Below the pieces are notes generated by a model. The model made no database searches and was not told where the DNA came from. It saw nothing but the letters and a program-made list of their open reading frames with translations. Source: an uncultured Acetatifactor sp. (GTDB lineage: Bacteria; Bacillota; Clostridia; Lachnospirales; Lachnospiraceae). Taken from it: a stretch of 21,060 bases of DNA. Positions 1-7,753 of the stretch are shown in pieces (position 1 is the stretch's first letter; every line of letters begins with the position of its first letter). Where the stretch lies: positions 1 to 21,060 of the forward strand of contig CAJUFO010000078.1 in the NCBI GenBank assembly GCA_910585615.1, read 5' to 3'. The position numbers were made by a program, and so were the translations under genes.

Positions 1-68
1 ATCCAGTACTTTTTCTTGATTTCATGTAATTTTAAGGGGCTGCTGAATAGTTACGGCGCGGAGATTTG

Positions 69-3000
69 ATGCTTCTTATTAATGGAATGCCGGTTATCCA
101 TATCGAATTAAAGCGGAGTGATACACCTGTGAGTGAAGCGTATAATCAGATTGAGAAGTATATGCATGAGGGTGTATTTCGTGGGTTGTTTTCTCTTGTT
201 CAAGTCTTTGTTGCAATGGAGCCGAAGGAGACCATTTATTTTGCAAGTCCGGGTGAAGATGGGGTGTTCAATAAGTCTTTTTATTTTCACTGGGCAAACT
301 TCGATAATGTTGCGATTAATGATTGGGATGAGGTTGTTGCGGAACTTCTTAATATCCCGATGGCTCATAAATTAATTGGCTTTTATACTATTGCTGATAC
401 GGATGATGGCATCTTAAAGGTTATGAGAAGCTATCAGTACCGTGCAGCAGAAGGAATTGCAGCAGCAGTCAGAAAAAAGAATAAGGACTGGAACGAAGGG
501 GGACAGTTAGGTGGTCATGTTTGGCATACTACTGGCTCCGGTAAAACTATGACCAGTTTTAAGTCTGCACAGCTTATAGCTAGCTCGCACGATGCCGATA
601 AAGTTGTATTTCTTGTAGACAGAAAAGAACTGGCAATTCAGTCGTTGAAGGAGTATCGTTCGTTTGCAAATGACGATGACACGGTTCAGGCTACGGAGAA
701 TACAGATATCCTTGTTTCAAAGCTAAAAAACGATGATACCGATTGCACTCTTATAGTTACATCCATTCAAAAGATGAGCAATATTTCGGAAGGAGCCGAG
801 GGGTTGAAAGAGGCAGATCTTCGCAAGATTCAATCCAAGCGTATGGTAATCATTATTGATGAGTGTCATAGGTCGACCTTTGGCGAAATGCTCATAACGA
901 TTAAAAATACGTTTAAGAGGGCGTATATTTTCGGATTTACTGGTACACCGATTCAGGATGTAAATATTAAAAAAGATAGCACTACGGCGACCATTTTTGG
1001 CGATGAAATCCATAGATACACACTTGCGAGTGGAATTGCTGACAAAAATGTTCTTGGTTTTGATCCTTACAAGGTTCTTATTTATGATGATTATGATCTG
1101 CGTCATGAAGTGGCTTTGCATAAGGCAAAAGCAGACGATGATGCGGATGCCATGTCAGATTTAAAAAAGAAAAAGACTTTTTTAAAGTTCATGGACTCTT
1201 CTAAGGTAAAAATGTATGGGGAGAGGGATGAGCACGACAGATGGATTCCCGGAATAGAGGACTATGTGCCAAATGAGCAATATCAAACTGAAAAATATCG
1301 CATAGGCATCATAGAGGATATTAGAAAGAAGTGGCTTGTTTTCAGTCATGGAGGAATGTTCCATGCTATCTTTGCTACCAGTAGTATACCCGAGGCTGTT
1401 ACCTTCTGGAAATTAATGAAGAAGGAACTGCCAAATCTCAAAATCACCGCAATGTTTGACCCAACCATAGATAACGAGGGCGGTGGGTCTCTTGATAAAG
1501 AGGATGGTATTGTTGAAATACTGGAAGACTATAAGAAAATGTTTTCTCAGGCATTTACCATACCGACTTACGATAAATTTAGAAAAGATGTAAGTCTTCG
1601 CCTTGCACATAAAAAACCATATGAAAGAATTAGTCAGGATGAGCAGTTGGATATACTGATTGTTGTGAATCAAATGCTGACAGGATTTGATTCGAAATGG
1701 GTAAACACGCTGTATCTTGACAAGGTTATGGAGTATGAAGGACTAATTCAAGCCTTTTCCAGAACAAACAGGGTGTTTGAGATGGATAAGAAGCCTTTTG
1801 GCATTATAAAGTATTACAGGCGTCCTCACACAATGGAGAAAAACATAGAGGCTGCAGTCAAAGCATATTCTGGTGATGTTCCTACTGGACTATTTGTGGA
1901 TAAGCTGCCGAACAATCTTCGAGAGATGAATTGCCTGTATAACGAAATTAAAAGCCTTTTTGCTCATGCAAGACATGAGGGTAAAAAAATAAATAACTTC
2001 GAACATTTGCCGGATGACACATCCGCAAAGAGAAAATTTGCAAAGCTATTTAAGGATTTTACCACACATCTTGAGGCTGCCTTAATACAAGGTTTTGCTT
2101 GGGATGAGTCTGAATACGTGGATGAAAATAGAAATAAACTCAGTGTTTTGATTGATGAGATTACGTTCCACACGCTCGTTTCTAGGTATAAGGAGCTGGC
2201 AAAAGGTGGAGGAGGTGGTCGTGGTGGAGATATTCCTTACGATATTGATACCCATATTACTGAAATGGACACAGCCAAGATAGATGCTGATTACATGAAT
2301 TCTCGGTTTGATCTTTTTCTTAAGCTTCTGCAGGAAGGATTTGACCAGGACGCAGTAGACGATGCATTGAAGGAGTTACATAAATCATATTCCATGCTGT
2401 CACCGGAGGAGCAGAAATATGCAGATATTTTTATCAATGATGTTCGCTCCGGGAATATCGTGCTTGATCCGGAAAAGACTTTCCGTGATTATATATCCGA
2501 GATGATGAAGGCAGCGGAAAACAATAACATAAAAAGAGTGGTCAGGAGACTTGGCTGTTATGAGCGTCTTCTGCGAGAAATGCTCCAAAAGAAGGTTACA
2601 AAAGACAATATTGAGGCTCATGGCACCTTTGGAGAACTGAAGTCATCTGTAAACAAGAAGAAAGCAACAGAGTTCTTTATCATTGTTGAGAAAAATGAAT
2701 TTCAGCCGGAACGTCTGGCAATGTATGTGGACGCTTATCTGCGTTATTTTATACTTTCAGGAGGAGAGGATCCATATCCTGATGTGGATGTTGTACAGAT
2801 GAGGAAAGAGAAAATTCATTCTGAGATTCACGATGAGAAGGAAATTGGTATAGTACTCACCGAAAAGGATATGGATGGCAAGACTGCAATTACTTCCGTG
2901 AAAAAAGAAGTGATGGCGGAGATGTATACATCATCCAAAGCTGTCGCATCGTTGATGTCTACAGGTTGCTTTGCGTATATGGAAGATAAGCTCTGTGTTA

Positions 3001-3623
3001 ATGACAGCAAGTATATCCAGCGTAATACGGATGGTAGCATGTCCTTTACGCCATATGCACAGAATAATCAGGAAGAGTGCTTCCTCCAGTTTATTATAGA
3101 TGACAAAGGAAAACTGCACTATGTAACTTTACCGAAGTCTATGGCGAGTAAGTCATTCCATTATTCGGATGAGATTACCCCAGATATTGCTAGGAAGATA
3201 GGACTTGTCAACGAAATCTCTAACGAAATGCTTAAGGCTATCAATGGGTGTGATTTCGGAGATGCACTTGTAAAGCTGATGAGTAACAATATTTGTGGGT
3301 TCAGTGTAGGCTTGCTGAAAAATATAACCGGGTTGGATAATAGGACACAGAGCAATATGCGAAAGGGGCAGAATTTAAGCAAACTCAATGTGGTTACAGC
3401 ATGCCTTGGTATTCATATTCCTTTTCCTGTTAGCAACAGAATGCTGGAATTGGCGCAGCTTTCGCTTAATCCAACTCTTCCGGGGCAGATGGGATTAGAT
3501 AACAAAACATACGACTTGATTTTGCATCTTATGTGGGCAGAAGAGTATGGGGATGTATATAAAGATCTTAAGCAACAGGGATATAATTATCTTATCCATA
3601 AGCCGCCAAAGGTGACAATATAA
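69..3623 (+). CDS. hsdR: Type I restriction enzyme R subunit, missing its N-terminus
   Basis: This is the ATP-dependent translocase/endonuclease subunit that works with HsdM and HsdS to cut unmethylated foreign DNA. Visible, counting from the TTG at 66: an endonuclease segment INGMPVIHIELK with E14 and K16, Walker A TTGSGKT (155-161), DECH box (265-268), TGTP (292-295), LTGFD (538-542) and QAFSRTNR (562-569). The family normally has about 100 more residues before LLING. Here an in-frame TAG at 48-50 stops the upstream reading, and bases 1-50 show no HsdR-like translation. GGAG at 60-63 lies five bases before the ATG at 69, which is why I chose that start. The catalytic Asp codon expected 14 residues before E14 is at 63-65, just outside any usable start. 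The C-terminus has an extra segment ending in a helix-turn-helix-like domain (about 1070-1185). The identity is secure; activity is doubtful. No hsdM or hsdS lies in the window. Confidence 0.93.
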   Translation: MLLINGMPVIHIELKRSDTPVSEAYNQIEKYMHEGVFRGLFSLVQVFVAMEPKETIYFASPGEDGVFNKSFYFHWANFDNVAINDWDEVVAELLNIPMAHKLIGFYTIADTDDGILKVMRSYQYRAAEGIAAAVRKKNKDWNEGGQLGGHVWHTTGSGKTMTSFKSAQLIASSHDADKVVFLVDRKELAIQSLKEYRSFANDDDTVQATENTDILVSKLKNDDTDCTLIVTSIQKMSNISEGAEGLKEADLRKIQSKRMVIIIDECHRSTFGEMLITIKNTFKRAYIFGFTGTPIQDVNIKKDSTTATIFGDEIHRYTLASGIADKNVLGFDPYKVLIYDDYDLRHEVALHKAKADDDADAMSDLKKKKTFLKFMDSSKVKMYGERDEHDRWIPGIEDYVPNEQYQTEKYRIGIIEDIRKKWLVFSHGGMFHAIFATSSIPEAVTFWKLMKKELPNLKITAMFDPTIDNEGGGSLDKEDGIVEILEDYKKMFSQAFTIPTYDKFRKDVSLRLAHKKPYERISQDEQLDILIVVNQMLTGFDSKWVNTLYLDKVMEYEGLIQAFSRTNRVFEMDKKPFGIIKYYRRPHTMEKNIEAAVKAYSGDVPTGLFVDKLPNNLREMNCLYNEIKSLFAHARHEGKKINNFEHLPDDTSAKRKFAKLFKDFTTHLEAALIQGFAWDESEYVDENRNKLSVLIDEITFHTLVSRYKELAKGGGGGRGGDIPYDIDTHITEMDTAKIDADYMNSRFDLFLKLLQEGFDQDAVDDALKELHKSYSMLSPEEQKYADIFINDVRSGNIVLDPEKTFRDYISEMMKAAENNNIKRVVRRLGCYERLLREMLQKKVTKDNIEAHGTFGELKSSVNKKKATEFFIIVEKNEFQPERLAMYVDAYLRYFILSGGEDPYPDVDVVQMRKEKIHSEIHDEKEIGIVLTEKDMDGKTAITSVKKEVMAEMYTSSKAVASLMSTGCFAYMEDKLCVNDSKYIQRNTDGSMSFTPYAQNNQEECFLQFIIDDKGKLHYVTLPKSMASKSFHYSDEITPDIARKIGLVNEISNEMLKAINGCDFGDALVKLMSNNICGFSVGLLKNITGLDNRTQSNMRKGQNLSKLNVVTACLGIHIPFPVSNRMLELAQLSLNPTLPGQMGLDNKTYDLILHLMWAEEYGDVYKDLKQQGYNYLIHKPPKVTI

Positions 3624-3643
3624 AGTCTTTGTTGATAAGTGGG

Positions 3644-3672
3644 CCAGAGAGCAATCTCTGGTCTATTTTTTA
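3644..3672 (+). terminator. Rho-independent terminator after hsdR
   Basis: A perfect 7-bp stem CCAGAGA/TCTCTGG with loop GCAA is followed by TCTATTTTTT. It starts 20 bases after the hsdR stop codon and closes that transcript. Confidence 0.85.
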
Positions 3673-3842
3673 CCTCAAAAAATTTTTTAAACTTTTTTGT
3701 TGAATATTATTCAATGAAAGTCGCGCCGATTTCGGTAATTATTCCATTTTAGAAATAAAAAAGTCAGTAAAATAGGCACTTTCAGCCGTTGAACATACTT
3801 CAATGAGTGCTCCTTTCGAGTGTGTTAATGTATAATCACAAC

Positions 3843-4330
3843 CCTAAATCAAGCGCTTGAAGGGGTGGGAACACATATATCTGGAAACCATGAAAACGGT
3901 CATGGCGGAATGATATAGGTTTGCACCTTACTCTTCTGCGCTTATTTTTATGTGTCTTGGTAAGATGACCGTATGTAATTTTTTGTGGATGTGGATGTTT
4001 TATGTTGAATTTTTAAATAGAAAACAAAGAACAAAAAAGAGAATAAAGGATTATGGAAATTTACTATTAGCTGTTTGTGGTTTTCGGATTTTGGGTGTTG
4101 AGATTGTGAATGCAGATTTTCTGATTCACAATTTGAGCATCCAAAGGATGCCAACAAAAAATATTGTAGCCAAAATGGCGCGCGACATTCTGGCGAGGAT
4201 ACATAAATTATTAAAGCTTTATGGGATTTATAAAATTTTAATAATTTATGTTGTCTCGTCTAATTGTCGTGCCATTTAGAAGAGATTGACCTCGCCAGGT
4301 GTGGCAGCCAAGGCAGAAAGAGGTCAATCC
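3843..4330 (+). ncRNA. Candidate structured RNA or leader upstream of the HTH gene
   Basis: Stems seen directly: AAGCGC 3851-3856 with GCGCTT 3938-3943; TATATC 3876-3881 with GATATA 3912-3917; CCATGA 3888-3893 with TCATGG 3900-3905. ATTGTGAAT-g-CAGA pairs with TCTG-ATTCACAAT (4103-4132), and GCATCC-aaa-GGATGC spans 4137-4151. A 15-bp perfect stem joins 4201-4215 to 4237-4251, extended inside by 5 bp and outside by GGCGAGG with TCTCGTC (two G-U pairs) and by AAATGGC...CGAC with GTCG-t-GCCATTT. The last is a 10-bp perfect stem, 4284-4293 with 4320-4329. I match it to no RNA family I know. Transcription from near 3843 is inferred only from TATAAT at 3831-3836. The hairpins could equally act in DNA. 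Confidence 0.35.
4284..4329 (+). promoter_or_regulatory. Leader hairpin that would hide the ribosome site of the HTH gene
   Basis: GATTGACCTC (4284-4293) and GAGGTCAATC (4320-4329) are perfectly complementary, and the second arm contains the only plausible Shine-Dalgarno (AGAGG, 4319-4323) before ATG 4331. CCTCGCCAG (4290-4298) is also perfectly complementary to CTGGCGAGG (4190-4198). That pairing would overlap and disrupt the sequestering stem. The arrangement is what a translational switch looks like; function is inferred. Confidence 0.45.
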
Positions 4331-4897
4331 ATGAAAAAAGGTGAAAAAAACAATGTAACTGTCAATGTTGATGTCTTGAATTATAAGCATCCGATTTTTA
4401 TGATGATTGAAGATGGGGACGAGGAAACCATTAAGTTCTACAAACGCAATGGTGTGCCTGTTGCCCGTATCCCTTTGCCGCATCGCCCGCTCCATTACTA
4501 TGCGATTTTCGGGGCGGCAACGCAAGAAGAGGCAGATGAGAAGAACCGCGCATTAAATAATATGGACAAGAAAGCGGCTCGTGTGGAAGCCAAGGAATCA
4601 GGCAGAAAAGACAATATGGAAAAATTGTCATATGATGCACTTGTAGAAGCTGGATATAATCCGGCAATGGATGGCGGCGACCCGGCAGAGATTGTTGCCT
4701 ACCGCACTATGATCGATGCACTTCATAAAGAACTGGGAGAGCTTACAGAAGAGAAACTCCGTCAATGCAAAATGGTTGCTACTAAAGAGTCGGGACGGGA
4801 TGTGGCGAAGGAGATGGGGATTCCCCGGACGACATTAAGTGGACGGAAGAATTCCACGCTGAAAGAACTGAACAGGAAACTCAAAGATTATAGGTAA
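4331..4897 (+). CDS. Small helix-turn-helix protein, sigma region 4-like
   Basis: A protein of 188 residues if started at ATG 4331; a TTG at 4286 would add 15 residues but lies inside a hairpin, so ATG is preferred. The N-terminal half (MKKGEKNNVTVNVDVLNYKHPIF) has no motif I can name. The C-terminal 40 residues (TEEKLRQCKMVATKESGRDVAKEMGIPRTTLSGRKN) read as a sigma-70 region 4/HTH unit, so DNA binding is likely. I recall related small proteins from Firmicutes mobile elements, but cannot verify that here. It stands alone between the hairpin tract and a terminator, facing the phage polymerase gene. It may control its own region; its target is unknown. Its base composition is between that of hsdR and the phage block. 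Confidence 0.75.
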   Translation: MKKGEKNNVTVNVDVLNYKHPIFMMIEDGDEETIKFYKRNGVPVARIPLPHRPLHYYAIFGAATQEEADEKNRALNNMDKKAARVEAKESGRKDNMEKLSYDALVEAGYNPAMDGGDPAEIVAYRTMIDALHKELGELTEEKLRQCKMVATKESGRDVAKEMGIPRTTLSGRKNSTLKELNRKLKDYR

Positions 4898-4904
4898 AAG
4901 ACAA

Positions 4905-4935
4905 CCCGATGGCAGCACGAGCCATCGGGATTTTT
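4905..4935 (+). terminator. Terminator between converging HTH and polymerase genes
   Basis: A perfect 9-bp stem CCCGATGGC/GCCATCGGG with loop AGCACGA is followed by ATTTTT on the plus strand. On the minus strand the same stem follows the polymerase stop by two bases and is followed by a broken T tract, so it may serve both genes. Confidence 0.85.
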
Positions 4936-4936
4936 C

Positions 4937-6925
4937 TCAGTCTTTTTTATAGAATATTGTTTCAAAACTATCTGCCTGGAGGAGCAGTCCAGGAATCCAT
5001 TCAGGAGTCCTGCCCATCTGTTCGCATATGGCATTCAGGTTTACATCTTTGCTGCATTCAATGATAAGTTCATCATGTACATGGCCGCAGATGAAACAAT
5101 GGGAAAGCGTCCGTATGGTATAACATAGGATATCTCTGGCAATAGCCTGCACTATGTTCTCAGTTAACTTCCCGCCAAAAGTGTCAATCCGCTCCCATTT
5201 CTTGTTCGTCCCCACGCCTTCATAGGTGACAGATTCCCCGCCGAAACGGTTCTCGCCAATCCGGGGCTTGACGTAGGAAAGCCGCCTGCCGGACGGGAGG
5301 GCGATGAAGAGCATCCCGCTCTGGTAAATGAACCTGATTCCATGCGTTTCCGTAGCGGACCTCATTTTGATGGCATCCTTTACGGATTGGTCAACATCCC
5401 ACCAGAACTGCACGATATTTTGATTGGCAGAACGCCAGGCATCCACAAGGGGCTGGAGTTCCTCCTCGGCAAGCCCCATTTCCAGCGCACCCATGGATTT
5501 CAGCGCACCGACAGAGCCGCCATAGCCGAGGGCCAGTTCCGCGATCTTGCCTTTTTGCCGGAGGTGCGAGTTCTGCCCATGTTTTTCAACGGTCACGCCG
5601 AACATGGCAGACGCGGAAGCACAGTAGATGTCCCCGTTGTCCGCAAAGACCTTTGTGCGCCATGTCTCACGGGCGAGGTGGGAAAGCACCCTTGCCTCGA
5701 TTGCGGAGAAGTCCGACACCACGAATTTGTATCCCGGTCTTGGGATAAAGGCGGTACGGATGAGCTGGGAGAGCGTGTCCGGCACATCGTCATAAAGCAT
5801 GCCCATGAGTTCATAATCACCGGATTTGACCACGGAACGGGCTTCCTCCAGGTCGGCGAGATGGTTCTGGGGAAGGTTCTGTAACTGGATGATACGGCCT
5901 GCCCATCTGCCGGAACGGTTGGCCCCGTAGAACTGGAACATCCCCCTTGCCCTGCTGTCCGCACAGGCGGATGCCTGCATTGCCTGGTATTTCTTGACGG
6001 AGGACTTTGCGAGCTGCTGCCGGAGCCGGAGGATGTCCGCCACATCTTCCGGCGCGGTTTTCAACAGTTCAGTGACGGCTTTCTTGTCAAGGGAGTCTGT
6101 ATTTATGCCTTTACCAGCAAGCCATTCCTTCATCTGCTGCACGGAGTTTGGGTTCTCCATTCCTGTATCCTCTTTCATCGCTGTCATGAGCGCCGTCCTG
6201 CTGAAGGCATCGAACCGGATGGCGTTTTCGACAACTTCCATATCCAGGAGGATGCCCCTGTCGTTGATTTCCTGGTCGAGACGGTACTCCTCCCAGATAA
6301 AGTCCGGGACGGGGAATCTCGAAAGTCTGTGCTGGATGGCCATCTCCACCTCCACATCCCGCTGGTTATATTTTTTGAAGGTATCCCACTTTTCCGGGTC
6401 ATGCCCCGGCAGGTTACGTGTCCTCCCGCCATTTGTTTTTGTGGCGGGACAGGGCTTGCAGAAATACCGTATCAGTGCCTTGCCTTCCGTCATCTTCTGG
6501 TCTTCCAGCCCAAGGACCGCGCCGGCTCCTTCCAGGGAGAGAGGAAGCCCCATGTATGCCGACCAGACCATGGAACACCGCCAGGAAGACGGGTCAAGGT
6601 AATCCCTGACTGTGTCCCCGTCAATGCTGTAGGATGAAAAAAACTGCGGGCGGTTCCGCTTAAGCCAGACGGAGAGGAACACCCTCTCGAAAGCGGCGTT
6701 ATATGCCCATTTGGTGACGGACTCATCAGAAAGCGCGGCAAGGATCTCTTCCGGGATTTCACCGCCGTTTGCCACATCGTATACAGCGACAGGCCCGCCA
6801 TTGACGGAGCAGGCGAAGAGCAGCAGTTCGGCATCCGGGGATTCCGCGTATTTGTAGACGCCGCATCTGCTGATGTCAATGCTGCTGAATGTTTCCAGGT
6901 CGATGCTCATATACTCTATTTTCAT
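4937..6925 (-). CDS. polA: Phage DNA polymerase, family A, with 3'-5' exonuclease domain
   Basis: The replicative polymerase of the phage, 662 residues. Exonuclease motifs: Exo I DLE (9-11), Exo II NAAFERVF (from about 76) and Exo III YNQRDVE (186-192). Polymerase motifs: A DFSAIEAR (405-412), B RQKGKIAELALGYGG (456-470) and C HVHDE (615-619). All catalytic carboxylates are present, so it looks active. There is no 5'-3' exonuclease domain, as expected for phage pol A enzymes. The frame stays open upstream to 7075, but that stretch overlaps another gene. ATG 6925 has AGGAGG eight bases upstream and begins MKIEYMSIDLETF, the family's usual start. It is the last gene of the leftward block with DUF2800, DUF2815 and a small membrane protein. 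Confidence 0.97.
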   Translation of the reverse strand: MKIEYMSIDLETFSSIDISRCGVYKYAESPDAELLLFACSVNGGPVAVYDVANGGEIPEEILAALSDESVTKWAYNAAFERVFLSVWLKRNRPQFFSSYSIDGDTVRDYLDPSSWRCSMVWSAYMGLPLSLEGAGAVLGLEDQKMTEGKALIRYFCKPCPATKTNGGRTRNLPGHDPEKWDTFKKYNQRDVEVEMAIQHRLSRFPVPDFIWEEYRLDQEINDRGILLDMEVVENAIRFDAFSRTALMTAMKEDTGMENPNSVQQMKEWLAGKGINTDSLDKKAVTELLKTAPEDVADILRLRQQLAKSSVKKYQAMQASACADSRARGMFQFYGANRSGRWAGRIIQLQNLPQNHLADLEEARSVVKSGDYELMGMLYDDVPDTLSQLIRTAFIPRPGYKFVVSDFSAIEARVLSHLARETWRTKVFADNGDIYCASASAMFGVTVEKHGQNSHLRQKGKIAELALGYGGSVGALKSMGALEMGLAEEELQPLVDAWRSANQNIVQFWWDVDQSVKDAIKMRSATETHGIRFIYQSGMLFIALPSGRRLSYVKPRIGENRFGGESVTYEGVGTNKKWERIDTFGGKLTENIVQAIARDILCYTIRTLSHCFICGHVHDELIIECSKDVNLNAICEQMGRTPEWIPGLLLQADSFETIFYKKD

Positions 6926-6983
6926 TGGCTGCCTCCTATAGGACAAAAACGGCAGGGGAGATGCCCATGCCGCCTGGTGTTGG

Positions 6984-7118
6984 TTATTCCTGTTTCTTTT
7001 TCTTCCTTTTCCGGATAAATGCTTTGAACGCTTCCAAAGCCATGGATATGACCATGCCGATGAATCCGCCGACAATGATATAGGAAGCCAGTTGGATCAT
7101 AAAAGGATAGTTTTCCAT
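6984..7118 (-). CDS. Small single-span membrane protein of 44 residues
   Basis: Reads MENYPFMIQLASYIIVGGFI... and ends in RKRKKKKQE. Residues 8-29 form one hydrophobic segment rich in I, V, G, M and A, and the last 12 residues are mostly Lys and Arg, so the basic tail should face the cytoplasm. GAGGTG lies eight bases before the ATG on the minus strand. It sits between DUF2815 and the polymerase gene, 58 bases from the latter's start. It has no family I recognise. It is too short for a classic holin and is not beside a lysin gene. A role in tethering replication to the membrane is possible but speculative. Confidence 0.6.
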   Translation of the reverse strand: MENYPFMIQLASYIIVGGFIGMVISMALEAFKAFIRKRKKKKQE

Positions 7119-7151
7119 ATGTTTTCACCTCGATTGTCTTGGACTGCCAGA

Positions 7152-7168
7152 CGGCGGGAAGCCCGCCG
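7152..7168 (-). other. GC-rich hairpin between DUF2815 and the small membrane protein
   Basis: CGGCGGG/CCCGCCG is a perfect 7-bp stem with loop AAG, 19 bases past the DUF2815 stop on the minus strand. No T run follows, so it is more likely an mRNA processing or stability element than a terminator. Confidence 0.4.
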
Positions 7169-7186
7169 CCCAGGTTGGTGTACGCC

Positions 7187-7741
7187 TTATGACAGAAAAT
7201 CGTCATCGTCTGCGAAAGCGAAGTCGTCTTCGGCGCGGCTCTTCCCGCCGAGGGGTTCCCCGTCACGGATTTTCTGGAGATTGTTCAGGCCGCAGGCAAT
7301 CCCCTTGTTGCCATTGGTGTTGAACGCGTAAAAGTTTACAGACGCCCTGCCGTAAACACCGGAGTAGACCTCGGAGCGCTCAAGGATAGGCTGGCGGTCC
7401 GCATCCACGATGCCGGGAGCCGTGGAAGAATTTGCGTTGATGAAATAGGAATTTGCATACGCCGCATCGTCCGGCCTCTCCAGGTCGCCGTCGCGAAGGG
7501 GAGTCTTGATGGACTTGAGGGGCGGGACGGTCTTGCCGCTGCCCTTCAGCTTGGACTCGCCTTCCTCGTAAGCGGCCTGGATCGCGGCTTTGATCTTGTT
7601 TACGGTCGCCGCGTCATCCTTCGGGATGATGAGGGAGACGCTGTACTTTGGCGCGCCCCCGTTGATGGATTTTGCGTCCCACACATTTGCGTAGGACCAT
7701 CTGGTATTCACTCCCGTGATTACCTTCGTTGGATTGAACAT
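7187..7741 (-). CDS. DUF2815 phage ssDNA-binding protein, T7 gp2.5-like
   Basis: 184 residues. It matches the DUF2815 family, regarded as OB-fold single-stranded DNA-binding proteins related to T7 gp2.5. It begins MFNPTKVITGVNTRWSYANVW and includes KYSVSLIIPKDD and YSGVYGRASVNFYAFN, both typical of the family. The C-terminal tail is strongly acidic (EDDFAFADDDDFLS), as in gp2.5 and bacterial SSB, where the tail contacts polymerase and helicase. It would coat ssDNA at the phage fork. AGGAGG precedes the ATG. It lies 12 bases downstream of DUF2800 and upstream of the polymerase, the usual phage order. Confidence 0.93.
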   Translation of the reverse strand: MFNPTKVITGVNTRWSYANVWDAKSINGGAPKYSVSLIIPKDDAATVNKIKAAIQAAYEEGESKLKGSGKTVPPLKSIKTPLRDGDLERPDDAAYANSYFINANSSTAPGIVDADRQPILERSEVYSGVYGRASVNFYAFNTNGNKGIACGLNNLQKIRDGEPLGGKSRAEDDFAFADDDDFLS

Positions 7742-7753
7742 ACTCTTTTCCTC

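Larger units (their letters stand above)
3673..4330 (+). other. 658-base non-coding, hairpin-rich, AT-rich gap
   Basis: No convincing gene lies here. One 109-codon frame (3950-4279) has no ribosome site and runs straight through several hairpins. Contents, left to right: a palindrome TTGAAT-att-ATTCAA (3700-3714), a TATAAT at 3831-3836 with only a weak -35, a 12-bp palindrome TCAAGCGCTTGA (3849-3860), a nested stem set (3851-3943), and a run of perfect hairpins from 4103 to 4329. The candidate structured element is entered separately. Confidence 0.7.

Noticed and set aside
3950..4279. 109-codon plus-strand frame
   Set aside because: No ribosome site, odd composition, and it runs through several perfect hairpins; it is better explained as structured non-coding DNA.
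4300..4320. GCAGCCAAGGCAGA, identical to a conserved piece of bacterial SRP (4.5S) RNA
   Set aside because: The GGAA tetraloop and the opposite strand of SRP helix 8 are absent, and the segment sits within a different stem, so it is not an SRP RNA gene. The 14-base match is probably chance, though worth knowing when reading RNA search hits.
5342..5884. 180-codon plus-strand frame inside the polymerase gene
   Set aside because: Antisense to conserved polymerase motifs A and B; no ribosome site.
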